Part shown: in pieces, positions 7,964 through 16,488 of the stretch | Layout of the letters: each line of letters opens with the position of its first letter | Numbering within the stretch: the first letter of the stretch is position 1 | Origin: Pullulanibacillus sp. KACC 23026 | Lineage (GTDB): Bacteria > Bacillota > Bacilli > Bacillales > Sporolactobacillaceae | Length of the DNA: 64,000 nucleotides | Assembly (NCBI RefSeq): GCF_029094525.1 | Contig: NZ_CP119107.1 | Coordinates: forward strand, 3,968,001 to 4,032,000 | Direction of reading: 5' to 3' | The notes under the pieces: generated by a model | The model's database searches: none | Told to the model about the DNA's origin: nothing | What the model saw: the letters and a program-made list of their open reading frames with translations, nothing else | Program-made: the position numbers and the translations under genes

Positions 7964-7995
7964 AGAAATGGACCTTCAAATCGAAGGTCCATTTG
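7964..7995 (-). terminator. Terminator of the CopC-like gene
   Basis: AAATGGACCTTC and GAAGGTCCATTT form a 12-bp stem immediately after the CopC-like stop codon on the minus strand, followed by CTATTTTGTTTTT. Confidence 0.8.
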
Positions 7996-7997
7996 TT

Positions 7998-8531
7998 TTA
8001 CTTTTTATTTCTTTTTAGTAAGAAAACAAAGCCAATAAGTATGATGATAAGCAGTATAACGAGTGCGACGGTGATCATGGTGTTATTGTGTTGTACAGGA
8101 GCCTGGACAGCCTTACTTGATTGGGCGGACTTGGCTGATGAATCACTTCCAACTGTAAACGATAGTTCCCCTGGAGAGTTATGCCCATCCTCACTTAAAG
8201 CCACCCAATTCATGGTGATCTTTCCGCTTTTAATAGGAGCAGCAAGATTGACCACGACTTTCTCACCATTATAGTCGTAGTTCTTGACCTTGTAAGTATG
8301 CCCGGAGTCATCTTTGATCGACATGCTGTTAAAATGCTTAACACCTTCACCAAAAGTTAAAAAAACGATGGAGACTGGTCCCTCAACACTTGATCCATCA
8401 ACAGGATTACTTGTGACGAGCTCGGCATGAGCAGAAGCCTGAAACACTTGTCCGAACCAGCAAACCATACTAATTAACAGAGCAAAACAGATGCTTATCC
8501 CTCTTCTGTTCCTACGCATTCGGAGCATCAT
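7998..8531 (-). CDS. CopC-domain protein, exported and membrane-anchored
   Basis: A 177-residue protein with an N-terminal signal peptide ending near ASAHAEL, a CopC/YobA-type beta-sandwich domain (about residues 35-128) and a C-terminal membrane anchor (about 150-172) preceded by a Ser/Ala/Gln-rich linker. After signal cleavage the mature protein would begin at or near the histidine of AHAELVTSNPV, and a second His is in EDGHNSPGELSFTV; these are the positions used for copper in CopC proteins. It probably binds copper at the outer face of the membrane. No CopD partner is adjacent, and CopA is 10 kb away. The start is uncertain: ATG codons at 8531, 8528 and 8519 are all possible. Confidence 0.85.
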   Translation of the reverse strand: MMLRMRRNRRGISICFALLISMVCWFGQVFQASAHAELVTSNPVDGSSVEGPVSIVFLTFGEGVKHFNSMSIKDDSGHTYKVKNYDYNGEKVVVNLAAPIKSGKITMNWVALSEDGHNSPGELSFTVGSDSSAKSAQSSKAVQAPVQHNNTMITVALVILLIIILIGFVFLLKRNKK

Positions 8532-8756
8532 CCCTTTTTCTTTTTATTATACAGTCAAGCTATGTAAAAAGTTAGATAATTTATGACGATAATGAAAACA
8601 CTTACACAAACGAAGGCTTCTTCCGTGAGCCCATAGGGAATCCATCGGCTTCGCAACTTCATGACTTGTGAACTATTTTTCTACGATTCTCTTATACTTT
8701 CATCGCTTGATGGGCATAATGCTAGAAAAGTTTTATAAAAAGATGGAGGAACGAGA

Positions 8757-10130
8757 ATGGTTATGCAAGCAACACTTCGCCAAAACTTCTTACATTTTCT
8801 TTTCGGACTCGTCCTTTTATTTATTCCTATCGTGTTCTTTCTGAATCATGAGAACCAGACGGCCCTGGCTGAAGCCGAGACTCACATCACGGTCACCGCC
8901 GCTTCTTTAAATGTCCGCACACTCCCGTCAATTGAGGGAAAGATTATTCAGGTTGTCCATCGCGGGGATATCTTTAAAGTAACGGACACTCAGGCGGGAT
9001 GGGACCGAATTGAGCTCATAAGTGCAGAAACGGGTTGGGTAAAAAGCGATGCCGTTCAGCCAACTCTTGGTGAGACATACACAGTGATCCAATCTAAGGT
9101 CAATGGACTGAACGTTCATCGTTCGGCTGATTTACAATCAACCATTATCTCGCATTTATCACCAGGACATGATTATAAAGTGATGAATCAAAGCGGACAA
9201 CTTATTGAAGTTCAGTCTCCTGATGGACCTGGCTGGGTAGCTTCTCAATGGGTGACCCAACAACTCAAGCAGATGGATTCCGCTCAAAAAAAGGCCAGTG
9301 TCACTGCTGCGGCATTAACTATTCGTGAACTTCCAGAGTCGAGCAGCCAGGCTCTCGGCTATCTGCACAAAGACGACTTGGTGCGTATTCAATCAGAGCA
9401 AGCGGGTTGGGCAAAGATCATGACTTCGACTAACATTATTGGCTGGATATCCAAGTCTTATCTATCCTTTAGTGCAAATGATAAGGCGAAAAAGAATCAA
9501 AGTAATGGAACAACAACGAGTTCAACTCCAACCAAGAGTTCTAACCAAACCGTTCAGCTCGCCGCTCCCCCATCGAACAAGAATGTTTTGAAGGGTAAAA
9601 CAATTGTTTTAGATCCTGGTCATGGCGGGAAGGATGATGGAACAACCAGTGTTTCCGGGACACCAGAGAAAACATTAACATTGGAAACCGCCGAGCTTGT
9701 TGCCCAGAAACTCTCTCTAGCTGGCGCACATGTCGTTCTTACACGAACCAACGATACCTATATTAGTCTCGATAAGCGTGTCAGCATTTCAGAAGCTCAG
9801 AATGCAGATGCCTTTATCAGCCTGCACTATAACGCTTCTCCGATTCCTTTTGTAAAGGGGATCTCAAGCTATTATTACACCAAGAATAAAGATCAGGAAT
9901 TGGCCTCTGACATCTTAGACGGTGTTCTCTCTTCTACGGGTTTGAGCAGCCGCGGTACCCGTTTTGATGATTTGCATGTCCTTAGAGAAAATACCCAACC
10001 CTGCACCTTAATTGAATTAGGATTTGTCTCCAATAAAAGCGAAGATCAGGCAGTTGAAACCAATCGCTTCCGAATTGAGGTTGCTGATGGAGTCTATAAT
10101 GGGCTCGTCACCTATTTCTCTTCTAAATAG
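8757..10130 (+). CDS. N-acetylmuramoyl-L-alanine amidase with three SH3b domains
   Basis: A 457-residue secreted cell-wall hydrolase. After a signal anchor (about residues 10-38) come three bacterial SH3 domains (about 43-100, 107-165 and 178-238), recognisable by repeated LNVR/TIREL and GW(V/I) patterns, then a Ser/Thr/Asn-rich linker and an Amidase_3 domain (about 278-455). The zinc and catalytic residues are visible: DPGHGGKDDG, the Glu of LTLETAELV, LHYNAS and IELGFVSN. It cleaves the amide bond between muramic acid and L-alanine in peptidoglycan, like CwlC/LytC-type and YrvJ-type enzymes; the SH3b modules presumably bind wall. Start ATG at 8757 follows GATGGAGGAACGAGA. Confidence 0.92.
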   Translation: MVMQATLRQNFLHFLFGLVLLFIPIVFFLNHENQTALAEAETHITVTAASLNVRTLPSIEGKIIQVVHRGDIFKVTDTQAGWDRIELISAETGWVKSDAVQPTLGETYTVIQSKVNGLNVHRSADLQSTIISHLSPGHDYKVMNQSGQLIEVQSPDGPGWVASQWVTQQLKQMDSAQKKASVTAAALTIRELPESSSQALGYLHKDDLVRIQSEQAGWAKIMTSTNIIGWISKSYLSFSANDKAKKNQSNGTTTSSTPTKSSNQTVQLAAPPSNKNVLKGKTIVLDPGHGGKDDGTTSVSGTPEKTLTLETAELVAQKLSLAGAHVVLTRTNDTYISLDKRVSISEAQNADAFISLHYNASPIPFVKGISSYYYTKNKDQELASDILDGVLSSTGLSSRGTRFDDLHVLRENTQPCTLIELGFVSNKSEDQAVETNRFRIEVADGVYNGLVTYFSSK

Positions 10131-10228
10131 ACGGTTCTCCCGTTTCAAGGACAGGGCGATCTATTCAAAAAGCTGCCAGAACCTAAAGTCTGACAGCTTT
10201 CTTTTGGTTTATGAAACGGGAGAACCGT
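10131..10228. repeat. GGTTCTC-family inverted repeat enclosing a terminator
   Basis: ACGGTTCTCCCGTTTC (10131-10146) and its exact complement GAAACGGGAGAACCGT (10213-10228) bracket the hairpin at 10168-10204. The left arm begins directly at the amidase stop codon; the right arm lies inside the last codons of the RND pump gene. Confidence 0.75.
10168..10204. terminator. Bidirectional terminator between convergent genes
   Basis: AAAGCTGCCAGA and TCTGACAGCTTT form a stem with one mismatch, flanked by A-rich sequence on the left and TTTCTTTT on the right. It separates the amidase gene from the convergent RND pump gene. Confidence 0.75.
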
Positions 10229-13200
10229 CCCTGCGTTTCAGTTTGCTCAGGGCCTCATAGACGATTGGGACAATGAGGAGGGTGAGTAGGGTTGAACTGG
10301 CAAGGCCGCCGATAACGGTGATGCCTAATCCTTTACTGATGAATCCACTGTTTTCGTATCCAAGGGCAAGCGGCAAAAGGGCGAAGATGGTCGCGATAGC
10401 CGTCATTAATATAGGGCGAAGACGGGTTACCCCTGCCTCAAGTAAGGCTTCTCGAGTTGACAAACCTTCCCTTTCTTTGTGAATCACGCGGTCAATCAGC
10501 ACGATAGCATTGGTGACCACAATTCCGATTAACATAAGAGCTCCGATCATAGCCGATATACTTAAGGATTCGCCTGCAATCCAAAGCCCAGTAAGGCCCC
10601 CAATAATCGTAAATGGGAGGGAGAACAATATAGCCAATGGGGCAAGCGCACCGCCAAATGTGATGACCAGTATTAAATAAACAATGGCAATAGCCGCAAG
10701 CATAGCGAGTCCAAGCTGTGAGAAGGAATCGTTCATATCCTCCGTCACACCGCCCATTGAAACACTTGCTCCTGATGGAAGATGGAGCTTGTCTAGAGCT
10801 GTCTGGACATTCTTCGAGACCTTGGACACGTCATTCCCTTTTACCTTTCCGGAAACACTCACCATAATTTGTCCGTTTTCTTTAGTTATGGTATCGGCTG
10901 TTGTCCCTTTTTTGGTCGTCATGACATCTCCTACTTGAACATCCTTCCCAGTGGCAGATGGCACCTTTTGATTCAGCATATCTTGAACATCTTTATAATT
11001 TTGAGCCTTAACTTGAACGTAGACCTTAACGTCCTTTCCCTTTAATTTAACAGTCGTCAGTGTGGACGGATCACTTGGCTTCTGCAAAGCCATGCCCACT
11101 TGTGTCGCAGTCAGCCCATATTGACTGAGTTTGTTTTGATTCGCGACAAATCTATATTCTTGATAAGAGTTAGAAAGGCTTGAGTCAACTTGTTCAAGCT
11201 GTGGCTGTTTCTTCATAATTTTTTCAACGTCAGAGACAATAGGCTTGAGTTGATCCATCGTGTCCCCATAAATATTGACGGTCATTTGATTCGTGCTGCC
11301 TGTTGATGAAAAATCCTGTGAGGCCCATTCCCCTTTAGCAGTTTGCGCCTTCAAATCTTTCAGCACTTGCTCCTGCTCATGTGAGAAGTTTGTAAAGTTA
11401 TCTTTATACTCCACATAAAAAAGGGCTTGGTTAGAGGCGGTTGGATCCATCGGGTTTCCCCCTCCGCCTAATGAATACTGAATCGTTTTCACCCCTTTTC
11501 GCCCCTCGAAGTAGTTTTCTGCCTTCGCTGCCACTTTCTTGACATCCCCTAAGGTCATACTTGGATCTGGGTTGTATGTTTCAATCACCATATTTTGTTC
11601 CTGGCTTGGTAAGAAGCTCATTCCGATACGTGGAACGAGGGCAATACTTCCAATTAGTAAGAGGATGGCAATTCCTGATGTAAGCCATTTGTGATTGAGA
11701 GCCCAATTAAGCACGCTTTTATAAAATCTGGCTAAGGCATTAGGCCCTTCATGACGATCAGTTCTCACTCGCTTAAGCCCTTTGCCTAAAAGACTATGTG
11801 CCATAGCCGGAACCACCGTTACCGCCACCAACAGTGAGGATAAAAGAGAAAAGACAATCGTCAAAGCAAAAGGCATAAAGAGTTGACCAACCATTCCTGT
11901 GACAAAGCCCATCGGTAAAAAGACGGCAATGGTCACAATTGTGGAAGAAGCAATTGGCCGAAACATCTCTTGGGTAGCAGCACGAATCAGCTCCCTACCC
12001 TTTAATTCCTCACCTTCTAGACCAATTCGACGGTAAATATTCTCAATGACAACAATCGAATCATCGACCACACGTCCTATCGCAACTGTCATGGCTCCAA
12101 GTGTCATAAGGTTTAGAGTGATAGTCATTTGTTTGAGAATCAGTAAAGCAATCAGTATGGACAGCGGAATCGAAACAACTGAGATTAAGGTCGTTCTTAT
12201 GTTTCTTAAGAAAATTAAAATGATGATCATAGCGAACAAGGCACCAAAAACCGCTTTGCTCAGCATTGTATGAACAGAGTCAACAATTGGCTGACCTTGA
12301 TCATAGGTTGACAGAATGGAAACATCTTTATAATCTTTCTTAAACTGTTTAATTTGATTTTTAACGGTATTCACCACATCAACCGTGTTTGCATCTGGAG
12401 ATTTGACGATCTGAAGACTGATCGATTCCTTCCCATTCGTTTTAGAAATGGAATCAACCTTGTTGACCACTTTAAAATCAGCAAGATCTTTAAGCTGTAC
12501 AGTAGGCAGCTTACTGATTTGAGAAGCAGTTGCCCCCTGTTGTACAGCAGTGGTGCCCGTTCCTTGAGAGGCTGTGCCACTTGTCTGTCCTTGACTAGGC
12601 GTTGTTGTCCCCATTCCTTGAGAGTTCGTCCCGCTCATTTGTCCTTGGCTTGAATTTGCGGCCCCCGCACCATTTGGATAAGCGCTTTGCCCAGACACTC
12701 CGTTTGCCTGCCCCATGCTTGCGGGCAATTGTGGGGTATAAGGAATCCTCAGGTTCTTGAGATCATTGAGCGATTGAATGTTGCCGTTAATGACAATGGA
12801 TTTCTGTGTTCCATTTAATGTATACAATCCAAGCGGAAGATTTACATTGGAACCTTGAATAACCTGCTCTACCGTATTTGCAGTTAACCCATATTTGTTA
12901 AGCTTTCCGTCCTTAAACTTGAGCTGAACTTCTTGGGATTGCTGACCTGATAGTTGAACAGAGGAGACGCCCTCTAATCCTTGCAAAGTCGGGGACAGGT
13001 CATTTTCAACCCGTTTTGTTAAGGCATCCATATCAATCCCTTTCCCTGTAACACTCAACGTAATAACCGGCACTTCATTAAAACTTAAACGAGAAACTTT
13101 TGGAGCGTCGACCCCCTCCGGCAATGTCACCCCTGATATGGCATCCTTTACTTCTGTTAAGGCCTTATCCATATCTTTATTAAACTTATATTCGATCTGT

Positions 13201-13475
13201 ATGGATGATGCATTTTGTGAAGAGGATGAACTGACTGTATCCACACCATCTAGATTTTTAACTGCATTTGTCAATGGGTCCGTTACGTCATCTGATAATT
13301 GCTGAGGGGTTGCCCCGGGATCTGTTGTCACAATCGTGATTAAAGGAATGTTAATATTCGGGATCGTTTCCATCTTCATATGTAAACCGGAATACAAACC
13401 TCCAACAATGACAATAAGGGTCATTAATAACAAGGCAAATTTATTTCTTAAGTTAAAGTTTATAAACGATCTCAT
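10209..13475 (-). CDS. RND-family efflux transporter (SwrC/AcrB-type)
   Basis: A 1088-residue RND inner-membrane pump with the usual two-fold layout: helix 1, a large extracytoplasmic loop, helices 2-6, helix 7, second loop, helices 8-12. Conserved pieces include the charged helix-4 motif in VAIGRVVDDSIVVIENIYRR and LPMGFVTGMVGQLF. Gram-positive members such as SwrC (YerP) export surfactin and other amphiphiles; substrate here is unknown and no adaptor protein is adjacent. About residues 250-330 form a Gly/Ser/Gln/Thr-rich low-complexity insertion in the first loop, unlike the rest. The last residues, RRDGSPVS, are encoded by a dispersed GGGACGGTTCTCCCGTTTC repeat, so the natural C terminus may have been replaced. 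ATG follows AAAGGAGAGG. Confidence 0.92.
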   Translation of the reverse strand: MRSFINFNLRNKFALLLMTLIVIVGGLYSGLHMKMETIPNINIPLITIVTTDPGATPQQLSDDVTDPLTNAVKNLDGVDTVSSSSSQNASSIQIEYKFNKDMDKALTEVKDAISGVTLPEGVDAPKVSRLSFNEVPVITLSVTGKGIDMDALTKRVENDLSPTLQGLEGVSSVQLSGQQSQEVQLKFKDGKLNKYGLTANTVEQVIQGSNVNLPLGLYTLNGTQKSIVINGNIQSLNDLKNLRIPYTPQLPASMGQANGVSGQSAYPNGAGAANSSQGQMSGTNSQGMGTTTPSQGQTSGTASQGTGTTAVQQGATASQISKLPTVQLKDLADFKVVNKVDSISKTNGKESISLQIVKSPDANTVDVVNTVKNQIKQFKKDYKDVSILSTYDQGQPIVDSVHTMLSKAVFGALFAMIIILIFLRNIRTTLISVVSIPLSILIALLILKQMTITLNLMTLGAMTVAIGRVVDDSIVVIENIYRRIGLEGEELKGRELIRAATQEMFRPIASSTIVTIAVFLPMGFVTGMVGQLFMPFALTIVFSLLSSLLVAVTVVPAMAHSLLGKGLKRVRTDRHEGPNALARFYKSVLNWALNHKWLTSGIAILLLIGSIALVPRIGMSFLPSQEQNMVIETYNPDPSMTLGDVKKVAAKAENYFEGRKGVKTIQYSLGGGGNPMDPTASNQALFYVEYKDNFTNFSHEQEQVLKDLKAQTAKGEWASQDFSSTGSTNQMTVNIYGDTMDQLKPIVSDVEKIMKKQPQLEQVDSSLSNSYQEYRFVANQNKLSQYGLTATQVGMALQKPSDPSTLTTVKLKGKDVKVYVQVKAQNYKDVQDMLNQKVPSATGKDVQVGDVMTTKKGTTADTITKENGQIMVSVSGKVKGNDVSKVSKNVQTALDKLHLPSGASVSMGGVTEDMNDSFSQLGLAMLAAIAIVYLILVITFGGALAPLAILFSLPFTIIGGLTGLWIAGESLSISAMIGALMLIGIVVTNAIVLIDRVIHKEREGLSTREALLEAGVTRLRPILMTAIATIFALLPLALGYENSGFISKGLGITVIGGLASSTLLTLLIVPIVYEALSKLKRRDGSPVS

Positions 13476-13599
13476 ACAACCTCTCCTTTACCCTAATTCT
13501 TTCAAAGCCTGTTACCCTTTTAATAAGATTTACCAAATCTCCTTTTATCATCAGTTATTTTATTAAAAAATCTCCTTAAATGACGAACAATTCTAGAGT

Positions 13600-14940
13600 G
13601 TAACGAGAATACACAATGACTCAAAAACATGACTTAAAGCCCTTGATCTTGAGGAAAATAGCGTATCGTGGTTACAGCTATTCTTGAAATCAGCGTCAAA
13701 ATCCGCAATAAGGAATTCTCGTTACGCTCATCCGACATTGGCGTAACGGCAATCCGTTATTTCGGCATTCCAGCCCGATTCGCGGCGGATAGCGAATCCT
13801 CGTTACGCTCAAACGAAATAGGCGTAACGGCAATCCGTTATTTCGGCATTTCAGCCCCTTTGGAGGCGGATAGCGAATCCTCGTTACGCTCAAACGAAAT
13901 AGGCGTAACGCCAATCCGTTATTTCGGCTTTCCAGCCCATTTGGAGGCGGATAGCGTATTCTCGTTACGCTCAAACGAAATAGGCGTAACGACATTCCCT
14001 TATTTCGGCATTTCAGCCCATTTGGAGGCGGATAGCGAATCCTCGTTACGCTCAAACGAAATAGGCGTAACGTCATTCCCTTATTTCGGCATTCCAGCCC
14101 CATTTCGCGGAGGATAGCGAATCCTCGTTACGCTCAAACGAAATAGGCGTAACGACAGTCCCTTATTTCGGCATTTCAGCCCCTTTGGAGGCGGATAGCG
14201 AATCCTCGTTACGCTCAAACGAAATAGGCGTAACGGCAATCCGTTATTTCGGCATTCCAGCCCATTTGGAGTCGGATAGTGTATCCTCGTTACGCTCAAC
14301 CCGAATAGGCGTAACGGCAGTCCCTTATTTCGGCATTCCGGCCGGATTCGCGGCGGATAGCGAATCCTCGTTACGCTCAAACGAAATAGGCGTAACGTCA
14401 TTCCCTTATTTCGGCATTCCGGCCGGATTCGCGGCGGATAGTGTATTCTCGTTACGCTCAAACGAAATAGGCGTAACGGCATTTCCTTATTTCGGCTTTC
14501 CGGCCGGATTCGCGGCGGATAGTGTATTCTCGTTACGCTCAAACGAAATAGGCGTAACGGCAATCCGTTATTTCGGCATTCCGGCCGGATTCGCGGCGGA
14601 TAGCGAATCCTCGTTACGCTCAAACGAAATAGGCGTAACGCCATTATCTTATTTGGGCAATTCCGTCCAATTTAGAGTCGGATAGCGTATTCTCGTTACG
14701 CTCATCCGACATTGGCGTAACGACATTTCCTTATTTCGGCATTCCGGCCGGATTCGCGGCGGATAGCGAATCCTCGTTACGCTCAAACGAAATAGGCGTA
14801 ACGACAGTCCCTTATTTCGGCATTCCAGCCCCATTTCGCAGCGGATAGCGAATCCTCGTTACGCTCAACTGAAATAGGCGTAACGACATTCCCTTATTTC
14901 GGCATTTCATCCCCGTTTAGCAGCGGCTAGCCGCCTCCAA
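13600..14940 (+). repeat. Tandem array A: 15 units of an 81-82 bp palindromic repeat
   Basis: Unit starts (CGTTACGCTC) fall at 13720, 13801, 13882, 13963, 14044, 14126, 14207, 14288, 14369, 14450, 14531, 14612, 14694, 14775 and 14857, i.e. steps of 81 or 82. Each unit has the dyad CGTTACGCTC...GGCGTAACG (centre AAACGAAATA), a variable spacer with TTATTTCGGCATTCC, and a second dyad in many copies (GGATTCG...CGAATCC). One unit (about 14641-14694) has the spacer type typical of array B. The left edge, 13600-13626, is an oppositely oriented partial unit ending ATGACTCAAAA. Long open frames exist on both strands only because 81 is a multiple of three. Confidence 0.95.
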
Positions 14941-14961
14941 TTGGGCGATTAATATAAAAAG

Positions 14962-14991
14962 AAAAAAGCCAACCTCTATTTAGAAGTTGGC
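14962..14991 (-). terminator. Terminator of the small membrane protein gene
   Basis: On the minus strand GCCAACTTCT and AGAGGTTGGC pair (one G-T) around AAAT, followed by TTTTTTC; it lies just after the stop at 14998. Confidence 0.8.
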
Positions 14992-14997
14992 CAACAT

Positions 14998-15258
14998 TTA
15001 TTGAAGTCGAGACAGAAGAAATCGGACAAGGAGCCAAATTAAAAGAGCCGAGAACCCACCCGATCCACTTACTAGAATCGTGATCCTGCGAGGTTTTGTT
15101 GCCTTATCAAAGAATAGTGACGAAATCAAACCAGCAATAAATATGAAGCAACCTATTAGAAAAATTGTAAAAAACGGCAATTTTACGGCGATCAATAGAA
15201 TTAACAGCAGACAGGCAGTTAGTAAGACAAGCCCTCCGTCTACCATATATCTTTTCAT
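14998..15258 (-). CDS. Small hydrophobic membrane protein, function unknown
   Basis: An 86-residue protein with three predicted membrane helices: about residues 8-25, 29-49 and 62-84, the last rich in Leu and ending FLLSRLQ. Between the second and third are basic residues (KATKPRR), placing that loop inside by the positive-inside rule. Start ATG at 15258 was chosen because AAGGAGGAGC precedes it; an upstream ATG at 15282 in the same frame has no ribosome site. A terminator follows immediately. It stands alone between repeat array A and the divergent KtrC-like gene. I do not recognise the family. Confidence 0.7.
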   Translation of the reverse strand: MKRYMVDGGLVLLTACLLLILLIAVKLPFFTIFLIGCFIFIAGLISSLFFDKATKPRRITILVSGSGGFSALLIWLLVRFLLSRLQ

Positions 15259-15539
15259 AAATGGATGCTCCTCCTTATCCATAGATTTTAATATATATCT
15301 ATTATTAAAATGGACAAGTTATACCAATATAGAAGATTTCCTTCCCTATCTTTTCATCTTTTCCTTTAAAGGTGTTTTTCGTAAAGCTACCCGCCTGTCT
15401 GTGGATCGATGTTCGCCTTTATGACACAACAATCTAAAAAAATAAGAGTGGAAAAGAGAAGCAGAATGCATAATCACCTCTCCTTAATGCATCCTAAAAA
15501 TGACTCAGACTTGCTTGTTGAAGGAGTGCGGATATTATC

Positions 15540-16208
15540 GTGAGTAAAAAAGAAAATCCTCAATTTGCCGTATTCGGATTAGGACGTTTTGGCGGAAGCC
15601 TCGTTACCGAATTGTCTAACCATGGAGTCGAGGTATTAGCTGTTGACAATGACTTAGAAAAAGTAGAAGAATATGCCCAAATTGCGACTCATGCACTCCA
15701 AGCTAATACGATTGAAGAGCACGTCCTTAAATCGATCGGCATTCGCAACTTTGATTATGTGATCGTCAGCTTTGGCGACAATTTGCAGGAAAGCATTCTT
15801 ACTACCCTGCTGCTCAAAGAAATGGGGGTTAAAAAAGTTTGGGTAAAAGCACAGAACGATTACCACCATCGCGTGCTTGAAAAAATTGGAGCCGACCGAA
15901 TCATTCATCCTGAAAGGGACATGGCAAAACGAATCGCACATCACATTGTATCTGATAAGATATTAGATTTTATCGAACTCTCAAACGAATTCAGTATTGC
16001 TGAAATTAGAGCGACCACCAAAGTCGCCAATCACACATTAACAGAGCTTGATACACGCGCTAAGTTCGGGTGCAATATTGTGGCCATCAAGAATCCACAA
16101 CAAATTATTGTTTCCCCTTCTGCGGATCAACAAATACAAGAAGATGATATTCTCGTCGTGATTGGGCATAACAAGGACATCGAGCGCTTTGAAAAGTTAG
16201 GGGTCTAG
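15540..16208 (+). CDS. ktrC: Orphan K+ uptake regulatory subunit (KtrC/KtrA type)
   Basis: A 222-residue cytoplasmic RCK protein: an N-terminal Rossmann fold with the nucleotide-binding signature VFGLGRFGGSL and acidic strand end AVDND (about residues 8-140), then an RCK_C domain (about 145-222). Such proteins form octameric rings that gate the KtrB/KtrD potassium-translocating subunit in response to ATP/ADP, with c-di-AMP binding in the RCK_C domain. It is closely related to the KtrA at 26341-27003; the middle (residues about 63-150) is nearly identical in protein while codons differ, so this is an old duplicate kept under selection. No channel subunit is adjacent, the arrangement known for KtrC. 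Start is GTG; AAGGAG lies rather far upstream. No c-di-AMP riboswitch is seen here. Confidence 0.9.
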   Translation: MSKKENPQFAVFGLGRFGGSLVTELSNHGVEVLAVDNDLEKVEEYAQIATHALQANTIEEHVLKSIGIRNFDYVIVSFGDNLQESILTTLLLKEMGVKKVWVKAQNDYHHRVLEKIGADRIIHPERDMAKRIAHHIVSDKILDFIELSNEFSIAEIRATTKVANHTLTELDTRAKFGCNIVAIKNPQQIIVSPSADQQIQEDDILVVIGHNKDIERFEKLGV

Positions 16209-16389
16209 TTAGACTTCTGGCTTCTTTTAAGTTTCCCAATTGCACTGCCCAAAAGCGGTTTATTTAAAGTTCGCGATATGGTTTTTATAGGAATTAAACT
16301 AAAGGTGAATGAGGGTATGCAAACGGTTGAAAAAAAGGATTGGACAAGCTCTAAGGCATGTCGCAGGAGATTTTGAAAGGAGGCTATCA

Positions 16390-16488
16390 TTGAATCGACT
16401 TATAAAACGGTGGATGAGAGGAGCCCCTGCAAAGCAAAGAAAGGGCGAGATCGTTCAGAAAAAGAAGCCCCTCAAACTAATAGAATAA
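16390..16488 (+). CDS. Small basic ORF, 32 residues
   Basis: A TTG start at 16390 follows a perfect AAAGGAGG with a six-base gap. The product, beginning MNRLIKRWMRGAP, is short and very basic (Lys/Arg rich) with no membrane segment. It ends one base before the stop of the convergent kinase gene. The ribosome site is the only real support; the peptide family is unknown. It could be a genuine small protein or a leader of degraded sequence after ktrC. Confidence 0.4.
   Translation: MNRLIKRWMRGAPAKQRKGEIVQKKKPLKLIE

Noticed and set aside
13668-14834. Long open frames on both strands inside array A (up to 187 codons, repeating peptides)
   Set aside because: The unit is mostly 81 bp, a multiple of three, so frames stay open by geometry. 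They have no ribosome sites and the same happens on both strands; frames break where a unit is 82 bp.
13720-14938. CRISPR array
   Set aside because: The unit is 81-82 bp, spacers are themselves repeated in a few types, and there are no cas genes in the window.
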